This document shows, one piece after another, positions 18,270 to 27,141 of a stretch of DNA of 64,000 bases. The translations under genes were made by a program, and so were the position numbers. The stretch comes from Aeromicrobium sp. Sec7.5. GTDB lineage: Bacteria > Actinomycetota > Actinomycetes > Propionibacteriales > Nocardioidaceae. Each line of letters starts with the position of its first letter. Position 1 is the stretch's first letter. The notes under the pieces are model-generated. The model had not been told where the DNA came from. It did not search any database and worked only from the letters and a program-made list of their open reading frames with translations. The stretch spans positions 62,001-126,000 of the forward strand of contig NZ_JBAJIJ010000002.1 in NCBI RefSeq assembly GCF_036867135.1. The letters are read 5' to 3'.

Positions 18270-18650
18270 CTACTCCCCCGGACGGTCGACGAGCGCGGCG
18301 AGCGCGGGAGGCGCCTGCCGGCAGTAGGAGTCGGTCAGCAGCTCGGCGACCTCCCCGAGGTCGACCGGGTGCTGCGGGTCGTCGAGCACCAGGCCCACCG
18401 CGTCGGACCCCCACCCGCCGACGCGGAACCGGGGGCCACCCAGGTGCACGAAGGCCGCGACCTCGTCGGGATCGGCCCGGAACGTGACCCGCAGGAGCTG
18501 GTCCTCGCCGCCGAACACGTGGGCGACCGTGGCACTGCGGACGCGCCACCGCGTGCCGGCCCAGGCCTTCTCCGCCCGGCACTCCGGGAACCGCGACAGG
18601 ACGGCGTCGAACCGCGCGACCCACTCCGGCGGGACCTCTGACCGTGCCAC
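18270..18650 (-). CDS. MmcQ/YjbR-like protein
   Basis: A 126-residue protein of the MmcQ/YjbR family (CyaY-like fold, unknown biochemical role, sometimes DNA-associated). Features are RFDAVLSRFPECRAEKAWAGTRWRV at the start, VAHVFGGEDQLLRVTFRAD, and GGWGSDAVGLVLDD near the end. GTG 18650 is chosen because CAGGGT lies 6 nt upstream, the same leaderless geometry as neighbours; a longer frame to 18755 would run through repeat DNA. It lies 10 bp upstream of galM on the same strand. Confidence 0.68.
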   Translation of the reverse strand: MARSEVPPEWVARFDAVLSRFPECRAEKAWAGTRWRVRSATVAHVFGGEDQLLRVTFRADPDEVAAFVHLGGPRFRVGGWGSDAVGLVLDDPQHPVDLGEVAELLTDSYCRQAPPALAALVDRPGE

Positions 18651-18698
18651 GGCTCCACCCTGCCAGCGAGCACCGACAGCGAGCACTGAAAGCCCGGA

Positions 18699-18754
18699 AG
18701 CGGTGAGCCAGCACCCACTCCCGTTCCCCGCGCTGGCCGAGCGGTGAGCCAGCA
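18699..18754. repeat. Direct repeat AGCGGTGAGCCAGCA, related to repeat family B
   Basis: The 15-bp sequence occurs at 18699-18713 and 18740-18754 in the region between the MmcQ-like gene and the groEL terminator hairpin. Its core GCGGTGAG is the same as that of the palindromes at 5296-5349 and 24672-24757. It may be a degenerate member of that family. Confidence 0.55.
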
Positions 18755-18816
18755 ACCTTCGGGTGCCGGCCGCCCCGATGCGGTTGCCTGCGCACCGCCC
18801 GCGGCGGGGCGGGGAC

Positions 18817-18855
18817 GCGAAGGGGCCCCGGACCGTGTGGTCCGGGGCCCCTCGC
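18817..18855. terminator. Hairpin downstream of groEL
   Basis: Arms 18821-18834 and 18839-18852 (core GGGGCCCCGGACC) are perfectly complementary with loop GTGT. GCG/CGC at the base extend the stem past one bulged A. It starts 24 bp beyond the groEL stop. There is no U-run, as is usual for high-GC actinobacterial terminators. Confidence 0.75.
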
Positions 18856-18878
18856 TTCGTTCCGTCAGCTGCGTGGGC

Positions 18879-20615
<1,737 letters not shown>

Positions 20616-20638
20616 TCACCGGTCCGACCGATGGGTTC

Positions 20639-20663
20639 TGGCACTCTCAGCGTACGAGTGCCA
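20639..20663. promoter_or_regulatory. CIRCE-like element 2 upstream of groEL
   Basis: TGGCACTC (20639-20646), a 9-bp spacer, then GAGTGCCA (20656-20663): a perfect inverted repeat matching the HrcA operator core GCACTC-N9-GAGTGC. It is the CIRCE copy nearer to the groEL start codon. Confidence 0.85.
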
Positions 20664-20672
20664 GTGTCGAAG

Positions 20673-20699
20673 TTAGCACTCGCCCATGGCGAGTGCAAA
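20673..20699. promoter_or_regulatory. CIRCE element 1 upstream of groEL
   Basis: TTAGCACTC (20673-20681), 9-bp spacer, GAGTGCAAA (20691-20699). This matches the HrcA/CIRCE consensus TTAGCACTC-N9-GAGTGCTAA with one mismatch. Two operators in tandem, 9 bp apart, suggest tight heat-shock repression by HrcA. Confidence 0.93.
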
Positions 20700-20753
20700 G
20701 AGGTGGGGGCTGTGCTCGTCTCGCCGCCCAGGGCCCGGCACCCCTGCCGGACG

Positions 20754-22025
20754 TCAGACGCTGAAGAGCAGCCAGAGGCCCGTGAACGTGAACGCGATCA
20801 TGACGAACAGCATCGCGAGCTGGCCCGTCAGACGGTGACTGCGCGGCAGCACCACGAGCGCACGGTCGTGGGCGGCCAGCACCGCGACGATGTGGCCGAC
20901 CACCACGGCCGTGACCTTGAGCGACGCGAGCAGCTCGGGGTCGCGCGACAGCACGTACGAGGCGCTCAGCTCACCGAACGGCTCCCACCCGCGACCGAAC
21001 GGGTCGAGCAGCAGGATCAGGGTCTCCTGGCCCTTCTCGACCAGGTACGTCGCGTAGTGGGCCACGATGTAGCCGACCACGATCGGCACGAGCGTGTGGG
21101 CGAGGTCGCCCGGCAGCGCGCGGCGCTGCATCCGGGACACGCCCCCGGTGGCCGCTGCGGCGGCGGCGAACAGCCCGCCCGCGACGAGGCAGAACCCCAC
21201 CAGCGCGGCCGTCTGCTCGAGGTCGCCGACGTCGCGGCGCTGCCAGAACGGCGAGGCCGAGAACGAGTCGAACGCGGTGGAGCCGAGGAGGACCCCCAGC
21301 ACGCCGACGAGGCCGGGAGCCACCGGCACCTGCGTCAGGCTCCGCATCGGGTTGTGCAGGCGCCACCGACCGTCGAGGACGAACGGCGACAGCCGGGCGA
21401 CGATCGCGCTGTAGACGTCGAACGGATCGGCGCGGTCGAACCACGTCGGTCCCACGAGGACACCTCCGACGACCATCGCCGCCACGTAGACGCCGACCCA
21501 CCAGCGCACCGCCTCCACGCTCCCGGGGTCGGGCGAGGCGAGCTCGAGCCACACGAAGGCCAGCAGACCGAACGCCGCCGGCCAGTAGCCCAGCCGGGCG
21601 GGCCAGGCCACGAACCCCCCCGGCCGGCCGGCGAGGCGACCCACGACCGCCTGGATCGTGCGCCACGGCGACAGGTCGCGCCAGACGTGGCCGAAGGCCA
21701 GCGCCAACGGCACGAGCCCGACCCAGACCAAGACGTACACCGCCCCGAGGCCACCGTTGGAGGCGTCGGCCGGGCCGGCGAACAGGGCCGTCAGCACCCA
21801 GGCGGTGAGCAGCAGACCGAGGACGGCCAGCCAGGGCCGACGTGGCGGAGGCCCCGCCGCGGGGCCGTCGGCCTGGAGCCGTGGCTCCTTCCAGGCGAGC
21901 GCCAGGACGGCGAACGAGATGGTGAGGGCCCAGGACGCGCCGATGATGGCCGTCGTGAACGGGATCGGCAGGTCGGTCGCCCCACCGATGCCGTGGGCCG
22001 GCAGGACCAGGGTGAACGGGGTCAC
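20754..22025 (-). CDS. Multi-pass membrane protein of unknown function, operon gene 4
   Basis: A 423-residue integral membrane protein with roughly nine to ten hydrophobic segments. The N-terminal segment reads AHGIGGATDLPIP just before the first membrane span, and a second polar motif, LSPWRTIQAVVGRL, lies near residue 125. A WFDRADPFDVYSAIVARLSPF stretch sits in the middle. I do not recognise the family. It is the last gene of a four-gene operon in which each stop overlaps the next start by 4 nt (ATGA/GTGA type), the preceding gene encoding a cupredoxin-like lipoprotein. Function is presumably membrane-bound and linked to that lipoprotein; copper or respiratory roles are guesses. Confidence 0.8.
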   Translation of the reverse strand: MTPFTLVLPAHGIGGATDLPIPFTTAIIGASWALTISFAVLALAWKEPRLQADGPAAGPPPRRPWLAVLGLLLTAWVLTALFAGPADASNGGLGAVYVLVWVGLVPLALAFGHVWRDLSPWRTIQAVVGRLAGRPGGFVAWPARLGYWPAAFGLLAFVWLELASPDPGSVEAVRWWVGVYVAAMVVGGVLVGPTWFDRADPFDVYSAIVARLSPFVLDGRWRLHNPMRSLTQVPVAPGLVGVLGVLLGSTAFDSFSASPFWQRRDVGDLEQTAALVGFCLVAGGLFAAAAAATGGVSRMQRRALPGDLAHTLVPIVVGYIVAHYATYLVEKGQETLILLLDPFGRGWEPFGELSASYVLSRDPELLASLKVTAVVVGHIVAVLAAHDRALVVLPRSHRLTGQLAMLFVMIAFTFTGLWLLFSV

Positions 22026-22435
22026 GAGACGACGAGCTGCACGATGACCGCATCGCTGTGGTGCGACTCCACCGCGACCTGACCGGGCCGGTCGACCGTG
22101 AACTCCAGCTCGCCCGACGCGCCCGCGGCCACGTCCAACGCGTGCTCGGGGTCGGAGTGCACGTGCACCTCGTCGGCCTCGCCGGACCGGTTCGTCACGA
22201 CGAGCCGGACCGTCTGTCCCACCTCGACGTCGACGCGGTCGCCCCGCGGGGTCGGACCGTCGTCGGCCAGCGTGACGTCGACGACGACCGCGTCGTCGGC
22301 GGGCTCCTGCGACGCCGTCGAGCCCGAGCTCGCGCTCGGTGTCGGCTCACCCGAGGCAGCGGGACCGTCGTCGGCCCCGCAGGCCGCCAGGGCCAGCACG
22401 AGCAACGCTGCGGCGGCCGCTGCGACACCCCTCAT
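22022..22435 (-). CDS. Cupredoxin-like His-rich lipoprotein, operon gene 3
   Basis: A 137-residue secreted lipoprotein: signal peptide with lipobox LAAC (C19), a disordered Ser/Thr/Pro linker to about residue 48, then a small beta-sandwich. The pattern VEVGQTVRLVVTNRSGEADEVHVHSDPEH followed by GELEFTVDRPGQVAVESHH resembles plastocyanin-like EfeO/cupredoxin_1 domains. Histidines H91, H93, H98, H125 and H126 cluster as possible metal ligands, but the classic Cys-His-Met copper loop is missing. Copper or another metal is therefore possible but unproven. The gene overlaps both neighbours by 4 nt in a four-gene operon of membrane proteins. Confidence 0.82.
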   Translation of the reverse strand: MRGVAAAAAALLVLALAACGADDGPAASGEPTPSASSGSTASQEPADDAVVVDVTLADDGPTPRGDRVDVEVGQTVRLVVTNRSGEADEVHVHSDPEHALDVAAGASGELEFTVDRPGQVAVESHHSDAVIVQLVVS

Positions 22436-22659
22436 CGTTCACCCCGATCGTCGTCGATGCCCTTCAGGTCGTCCGGGACCTCGTCGAGCCCCCGCTCGAG
22501 CAGCTCCTGCTCCCGCCGCTCGTCGCGCCGGTCCTTGCGGGCCACGTAGACCACGACCCCGACCACCACGATCGCCGGCACGAAGGCCGGGATCGCGAGG
22601 ATCAGCGGGTGATGGGCCTGGAACACCACCTCGGACGCGAGCTCGATCGAGCCCGTCAT
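22432..22659 (-). CDS. Small single-span membrane protein, operon gene 2
   Basis: A 75-residue protein with one transmembrane segment (about residues 20-42, PLILAIPAFVPAIVVVGVVV). A highly charged cytoplasmic tail follows (KDRRDERREQELLERGLDE), likely helical or coiled coil. No family recognised. It overlaps the 617-residue gene upstream and the lipoprotein gene downstream by 4 nt each, so it is a genuine operon member, perhaps an assembly or anchoring subunit. Confidence 0.78.
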   Translation of the reverse strand: MTGSIELASEVVFQAHHPLILAIPAFVPAIVVVGVVVYVARKDRRDERREQELLERGLDEVPDDLKGIDDDRGER

Positions 22660-24509
22660 CCCGCGACGGTGTCGCGCGTCGCCGCCTCCGACTCCGCCTG
22701 CTCACGCAGACGGGACGAGAAGCGGGAGACCGAGACGCAGATGCCGATCAGCACCGCGAGGCTCGTGATCAGCACGACGAGGTTCGCGACGCCCCACAGC
22801 CAGGCGGGAGCGCTGAAGTCGCGCTCGCGCTGCAGGATCTCGATCTCCGGCACGAACTCGACCGGCTCGCCGTCGGTCGCGATGAACTCCTCGGCGCCGA
22901 TCGCCTCGTCCGGTGCCAGGTAGATGGGCGCCGCGGTGAGGGTGCGACCGTCCTGCACGCGCAGGAGGGTCTTCCAGGTGCCGCCGACCGGGATCGGGAT
23001 CGTGGACTCGTACGTGTTGTCGCCGACCTTCGCGAGGTTGTCGGTCACGACGCCCTCGCCGCCGCCCTGCCACGCGGTGACCTGGACCCAGGTCGGGTCG
23101 CCGTCGACGAGGCCGTCCGACAGCGTGGCGGTGACCGTCATGACGTCGCCGGTCGGCGTCGACATCCGCGTCGTCTCGAACGTCGCCGTGGCGTCGTCGG
23201 GCACCGTGGCCCACAGGCCGTTGGCCACCGCGGCCGACGTCACGAGGATCGAGGCCGTCACGATCGTGCGGCCCACGGCCCGGGACGGAAGGCGCCCGTG
23301 CAGGCCGAGGGCGAAGAGCCCGCCGCACAGACCCGCTCCGACCGCGACCGGCACGGTCATCGCGAGTCCCTCGAGCCACATGTCCTGCGTCCACGCGAAC
23401 TGGAAGACCTGGTCGTTCCAGATCTTCTCGACGACCGTGCCGACCGTGCCGATCAGCAGTCCGGCGACGGCACCGAAGGCCAGGAAGTTGCGCCGCAGCG
23501 CCGTGAGCGCGAGCAGCTCGACCAGCAGCGCGCTGCCGAGGTAGAGCGGGAAGACGTGGTCGGCCTGGCCGAACACCGGGCCCACGATGAACGACACGAG
23601 ACCGCGCATGCCCAGGAAGAAGGCCGCGGCGAACAGGGCGGCGCCGGGACCGACGAACAACCGTGCCGCGACCAGCGTCAGACCGGCGGCCGCCGCGATC
23701 ATCATCGGGGCGAAGACCATGCGGAACTGCGCGATGCCGAAGTCGAACTCCGCCTGGAAGACCGAGAGGCCGATCAGCAGGCCACCGAAGGCGGCGCCGT
23801 AGCTGAGGAAGCGTGCGAGTCCGCCGCGGTCGAAGAACTCCGCCGAGAACTCGCCCTCGCGGCGGAGCAGGATGATGCCGGCGGTCGAGAGCCCTGCACC
23901 GCCGATCAGCATGATGTGGGTGGGGCCCCAGAGCGTGACGTCCTGGCCGAAGAGCCGGTGCCACACGTCGTCGAGCGGGAAGCCGATCAGCGCGTAGAGG
24001 CCGCACGCGGCGATGTAGATGCCCGCGACGGGGGCGTGCCACTGTCGGGTGATCCTGACCGACGCGATTCCGGGCTTGACGCCGTCACGCGGCCAGACGA
24101 CGGCACTCATGCCGGCGATGAACAGCGCGAAGAGCCCGTAGAGGATCAGGTAGTGGGCGGGGTTGGCCAGCGGGCCCTCGTCGCGGCCGCGACCGGCGTG
24201 CAGGCTGACGTCCCACAGGAAGCCCAGGAGGGCGACGATGAGCGAGCTGGCGACGAACGCGCTGGCGATGGCCGACCAGCCGGGCTCGCCGAGCCGCTTG
24301 TTGAGCTGCTCGCCGAGCGTCTGGAACCACTCGATGCGATGCGTGCGGTGCGCCCAGGCGATCCACAGCAGCACGAGCGAGACGAGGCCGGCGGCGACCG
24401 AGAGCCCGAAGACCTGGTCGAGCGCTGCGCCACCGACGGGCGCGGAATCGGGAGCCTGAAGAAGCATACCGGGAGTATGGCGGCTGGCATGTGCCATGGC
24501 AACTGTCAT
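22656..24509 (-). CDS. Large polytopic membrane protein with conserved-looking His/Asp sites and external beta domain, operon gene 1
   Basis: A 617-residue membrane protein. About ten to twelve hydrophobic segments occupy residues 30-435; a soluble, probably extracytoplasmic beta-rich domain spans about 438-568 (VGGTWKTLLRVQDGR resembles FixH/YtkA-type domains); a last membrane span is at 570-592. Polar residues sit at membrane boundaries as possible metal ligands: D100 and H104 (WDVSLH), H119 (NPAHY), H158, D180-D181 with H184 (LDDVWH), and H198 (GPTHIM). I do not recognise a named family. Start ATG 24509 is supported by AGGAG 7 nt upstream. It leads a four-gene operon with a cupredoxin-like lipoprotein, suggesting an undescribed membrane-bound metal or redox complex. 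Confidence 0.85.
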   Translation of the reverse strand: MTVAMAHASRHTPGMLLQAPDSAPVGGAALDQVFGLSVAAGLVSLVLLWIAWAHRTHRIEWFQTLGEQLNKRLGEPGWSAIASAFVASSLIVALLGFLWDVSLHAGRGRDEGPLANPAHYLILYGLFALFIAGMSAVVWPRDGVKPGIASVRITRQWHAPVAGIYIAACGLYALIGFPLDDVWHRLFGQDVTLWGPTHIMLIGGAGLSTAGIILLRREGEFSAEFFDRGGLARFLSYGAAFGGLLIGLSVFQAEFDFGIAQFRMVFAPMMIAAAAGLTLVAARLFVGPGAALFAAAFFLGMRGLVSFIVGPVFGQADHVFPLYLGSALLVELLALTALRRNFLAFGAVAGLLIGTVGTVVEKIWNDQVFQFAWTQDMWLEGLAMTVPVAVGAGLCGGLFALGLHGRLPSRAVGRTIVTASILVTSAAVANGLWATVPDDATATFETTRMSTPTGDVMTVTATLSDGLVDGDPTWVQVTAWQGGGEGVVTDNLAKVGDNTYESTIPIPVGGTWKTLLRVQDGRTLTAAPIYLAPDEAIGAEEFIATDGEPVEFVPEIEILQRERDFSAPAWLWGVANLVVLITSLAVLIGICVSVSRFSSRLREQAESEAATRDTVAG

Positions 24510-24671
24510 GTAACACTCCTGTCATGCGTCCTCGGTCACACCGACCGCGATAGCCGACATCATCGGGGTGACGCGCGTCACATGCAAGGGTCGGGCCGGG
24601 CTGGACCGGCGGATCTGCCCGGCGGATCTGCCCGGCGCAGAGTGCGGGACGAGCGGCCACGGACCACCAGC

Positions 24672-24757
24672 GGGCGGTGAGCACGCCGTCACCCGCGCCA
24701 GCCAGATGACGGCGTACTCACCGTTACACCCGCAGCGTGACGGCACACTCACCGCCC
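24672..24757. repeat. Repeat family B copy 2: GGGCGGTGAG palindrome
   Basis: Outer arms GGGCGGTGAG (24672-24681) and CTCACCGCCC (24748-24757) extend inward through GCCGTCA/TGACGGC, giving about 20-nt arms with two to three mismatches. A further internal half-copy (TGACGGCGTACTCACCG) lies in the middle. The same core is found at 5296-5349. Confidence 0.65.
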
Positions 24758-24815
24758 ACCCGGTTTGCGTGTGGTCCGTGGCCGCTTGTCCCTCCCCACG
24801 GCGAAAGGTCCTGCG

Positions 24816-24872
24816 ACCGGTGGTTTCGAGGCTCGCGCGCCAGGGCGCACTCGTACCTCAGCCAGCGAGGTG
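24816..24872. repeat. Repeat family C copy 1
   Basis: An imperfect palindrome beginning ACCGGTGGTTTCGAGGCTCG and ending CCTCAGCCAGCGAGGT, around a GCGCGCCAGGGCGC centre. It is clearly homologous to 43208-43259. It ends 5 bp from the stop codon of the sulfur-carrier gene at 24878. Palindromes of this style are common between genes in Nocardioidaceae as I recall them. Confidence 0.7.
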
Positions 24873-24877
24873 GTGCG

Positions 24878-25159
24878 TCAGCAGGACCCGCCCGCAACGG
24901 CGGGGATGATGGAGATCTGGGTGCCGTCGGGGGTCGTGGTGTCGAGGCCCTGCGTGAAGCGCACGTCCTCCTCCGCGACGTAGATGTTCACGAACCGGCG
25001 CAGCTTGCCGTCCTCGTCGACGACGCGGGCCTTGAGGCCCGGGTAGGTCGACTCGAGCGAGTCGAGCACCTCGGCGAGGGTCGCGCCCTCGGCGGTGACC
25101 TGCGACGAGTCCTCGGTGTACGAACGGAGGATCGTGGGGATGCGGACGGAAACGGACAC
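24878..25159 (-). CDS. MoaD/ThiS-family sulfur-carrier protein (CysO/MetO-like)
   Basis: A 93-residue ubiquitin-fold sulfur carrier. The sequence closely follows mycobacterial CysO: SVRIPTILRSYT, TLAEVLDSLESTYPGL, RFVNIYVAEEDVRF and SIIPAVAGG. Carriers of this type receive sulfur as a C-terminal Gly-thiocarboxylate and donate it to a PLP enzyme. Here the diglycine is not terminal: the protein ends GGSC (S92, C93), so proteolytic trimming by a JAMM (Mec+-type) peptidase would be needed before adenylation. It lies 30 bp downstream of the threonine-synthase-family gene under the same SAM-I riboswitch, which suggests sulfur delivery for homocysteine formation. A MoaD role in molybdopterin synthesis is less likely. 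Confidence 0.88.
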   Translation of the reverse strand: MSVSVRIPTILRSYTEDSSQVTAEGATLAEVLDSLESTYPGLKARVVDEDGKLRRFVNIYVAEEDVRFTQGLDTTTPDGTQISIIPAVAGGSC

Positions 25160-25189
25160 GGGGGTGCTCCTCGGAACTGGTGGGGGCGC

Positions 25190-26485
25190 TCAGGCGAGCC
25201 GGGCGGCGACGAAGGCGTCGTAGGTCGGGGCGATCGTGGCGGCCGGCCCGACCACGCCCGACACGGCATCGAGGGTCTTGAGGCCGTGGCCGGTGTTGAT
25301 GAAGACCGTCTCGAGGTCGGGGTCGAGCTGTCCGGTCTCGACGAGCTTCTTGAGCACCGCGAGCGTCGTGCCGCCCGCGGTCTCGGTGAAGATGCCCTCC
25401 GTGCGGGCGAGCAGCACGATCGCGTCACGGATCGCCTCGTCGTCGACCTGCTCGATCGCGCCCCCGGTGGCCCGGGCGATGTCGAGCACGTAGATGCCGT
25501 CAGCGGGGTTGCCGATCGCCAACGACTTCGCGATGGTGTCGGGCTTGACCGGGCGGATCGCGTCGTGCCCCTCGGCGAAGGCCGTGGCGACGGGGTTGCA
25601 GCCCTCCGCCTGGGCACCGAAGACCTTGTAGGGCTTGTCCTCGACCAGGCCGAGCGTGATGAGCTCCTGGAAGGCCTTGTGCACCTTCGTGAGCTGCGAG
25701 CCCGACGCGACCGGGATCACGATCTGGTCGGGCAGGCGCCACCCGAGCTGCTCGGCGATCTCGTACCCGAGGGTCTTGGAGCCCTCGGCGTAGAAGGGGC
25801 GGACGTTGACGTTGACGAAGGCCCAGCCGTCCTCCTCGCCCGCGATCTCGCTGGCGAGCTTGTTGACGTCGTCGTAGTTGCCGTCGACCGCGACGAGGTT
25901 CTCGGTGAAGATCGCCGAGTTGACCTGCTTGGGCGTCTCGAGGTTGCTGGGGATGAACACGACCGTGCGGATGCCCGCCCGGGCACCCGCGGCAGCGACC
26001 GCGTTGGCGAGGTTGCCCGTCGAGGGGCAGGCGAAGACCTTGCTGCCGAACTCACGGGCGGCGCTCAGGGCGCACGCGACGACACGGTCCTTGAAGGAGT
26101 TGGTGGGGTTGGTGCTGTCGTCCTTGACCCAGAGGCGGGACAGGCCCAGCTCGGCGGCGAGGTTGCGGGCCTCGAGCAGCCGCGTGAAGCCGGGCTCCAG
26201 GTTGGGGCTGGACTCGATGTCGTCGGGCACCGGCAGGAGCGCCTTGTAGCGCCAGATGTTGGCGGGGCCCGCCTCGATCTGGGCCCGGGTCACGTCACCG
26301 AACCGGTAGGCGATCTCGAGCGGTCCGAAGCACTCGTGACAGGCGTAGTGCGGACCGAGCTCGCGCGTCGCGCCACACTCGCGGCAGACCAGGCCGACGG
26401 CGGGACCGAAGGCGCCCTCCCGAAGGACCGGACCGGACGCGGAGCCGGTGGTGGTGGCGTGGGGGGTCGGGACCGTGATGCTCAT
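25190..26485 (-). CDS. thrC: Threonine synthase-family PLP enzyme (probable MetM-type homocysteine synthase)
   Basis: A 431-residue fold-type II PLP enzyme annotated by family as threonine synthase, acting on O-phosphohomoserine. PLP lysine is K132 (TNSFKDR), with the phosphate loop ACPSTGNLANA; an N-terminal zinc-ribbon is formed by C34, C37, C49 and C52. The gene is preceded by a SAM-I riboswitch and followed by a sulfur-carrier gene. From memory, a Streptomyces pair of a threonine-synthase homologue and a ubiquitin-like carrier (MetM/MetO) makes homocysteine from O-phosphohomoserine. That role explains SAM control better than threonine synthesis does. It could still be true ThrC. Start ATG 26485 has AGGAGG 4 nt upstream. 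Confidence 0.85.
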   Translation of the reverse strand: MSITVPTPHATTTGSASGPVLREGAFGPAVGLVCRECGATRELGPHYACHECFGPLEIAYRFGDVTRAQIEAGPANIWRYKALLPVPDDIESSPNLEPGFTRLLEARNLAAELGLSRLWVKDDSTNPTNSFKDRVVACALSAAREFGSKVFACPSTGNLANAVAAAGARAGIRTVVFIPSNLETPKQVNSAIFTENLVAVDGNYDDVNKLASEIAGEEDGWAFVNVNVRPFYAEGSKTLGYEIAEQLGWRLPDQIVIPVASGSQLTKVHKAFQELITLGLVEDKPYKVFGAQAEGCNPVATAFAEGHDAIRPVKPDTIAKSLAIGNPADGIYVLDIARATGGAIEQVDDEAIRDAIVLLARTEGIFTETAGGTTLAVLKKLVETGQLDPDLETVFINTGHGLKTLDAVSGVVGPAATIAPTYDAFVAARLA

Positions 26486-26498
26486 GGAGCCTCCTCGT

Positions 26499-26601
26499 TC
26501 ATCTTCCCCGGATGCGAGCCGGGCCGGACGGAGCACCTGGTCGAGATCCGACTGGTTGCTGGGGCTTCAGCGGGCCGTGTCCCTCCACCCCTCATGATGA
26601 G
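26499..26601 (-). promoter_or_regulatory. SAM-I (S-box) riboswitch
   Basis: Read on the minus strand the segment carries the S-box core almost intact: GGGGTGGAGGGACACGGCCC, then CTGAAGCC, then GCAACC, then CAGGTGC, ending GGGGAAGATGA. The closing helix P1 pairs TCATC (26600-26596) with GATGA (26503-26499). The thrC-family gene starts 13 bp beyond, and its AGGAGG ribosome binding site lies directly after P1, so control is probably at translation initiation. No terminator hairpin with a U-run is seen. SAM binding would be expected to lower expression of the downstream enzyme and sulfur carrier. Confidence 0.92.
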
Positions 26602-26660
26602 TGGGACAAGCCTACGAACGCGTCTCGCGATGTGTCCAATCGGTCCGGATGGTGGACGCT

Positions 26661-27131
26661 TCACGCGCGGCGTTCCCGCCGGCGGGATCGACGGGTGCGA
26701 GGTGGCGGGTAGCCGCCGTCCGGGAGTCCTGCCAGGCGCTCGAACGGGTTGTAGGAGCCGGGCTCACCCGCGACGGCCCAGGACAGGCCGGCCGCCGCGA
26801 CGTAGGGGAGCAGCAGGAACGGACCGAGGCACCACGCGTACTGCGTGCAGTGCCGGTCCTCGTGACGCAGGAGCGTCGTGCGCGACGCGAGGTCGTCGAG
26901 GTCCCGGGTGCTGAGCACGACGCTGCCCATCGTGAAGGCGCCCGCCCGCGGGAAGTCCCACCGGTAGCCACCGGCGATCCACGTGCCACGACCCCGCCGT
27001 CGAATCCGGGCTCCCCCGGCATGCGCGAGCAGCAGTCCCAGCGGGGTCGAGAGGTTGACCCAGTTCACGACGGTCCTGACCCGGGTCCAGGGCGTGTGCG
27101 GCAGCACGCCGCTGGTTCCCCGCGCGGCCAC
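26661..27131 (-). CDS. Hypothetical protein, peptidase-like HEDRH segment
   Basis: A 156-residue protein of unknown function. It has a segment LLRHEDRHCTQYAW followed by a hydrophobic stretch (LGPFLLLPYVAAAGLSWAVAG) and ends with NPFERLAGLPDGGY and a basic tail. A RHEDRH-Q pattern of this type is seen in small DUF4157/peptidase-like proteins, but no catalytic assignment is justified. The GTG at 27131 has GAGG 8 nt upstream and lies 11 bp after the otsB stop, so it is probably the last gene of the otsB transcript. Confidence 0.6.
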   Translation of the reverse strand: MAARGTSGVLPHTPWTRVRTVVNWVNLSTPLGLLLAHAGGARIRRRGRGTWIAGGYRWDFPRAGAFTMGSVVLSTRDLDDLASRTTLLRHEDRHCTQYAWCLGPFLLLPYVAAAGLSWAVAGEPGSYNPFERLAGLPDGGYPPPRTRRSRRRERRA

Positions 27132-27141
27132 CGCGGAGGCC

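Larger units (their letters stand above)
24510..24877. other. 368-bp non-coding region with two repeat elements
   Basis: Between the membrane operon and the sulfur-carrier gene. It holds family B copy 2 (24672-24757) and family C copy 1 (24816-24872) plus the direct repeat GGCGGATCTGCCC near 24610-24632. The operon promoter must lie just right of 24530, but no clear -35/-10 pair is seen. No small gene is convincing. Confidence 0.6.

Noticed and set aside
26534..26548. Shared sequence GAGCACCTGGTCGAG at 26531-26545 and about 63641-63655, and GAGCACCTGGTC at 46000
   Set aside because: One copy is part of the SAM riboswitch and one is a terminator arm; the match is short and in unrelated contexts, so coincidence is likely.
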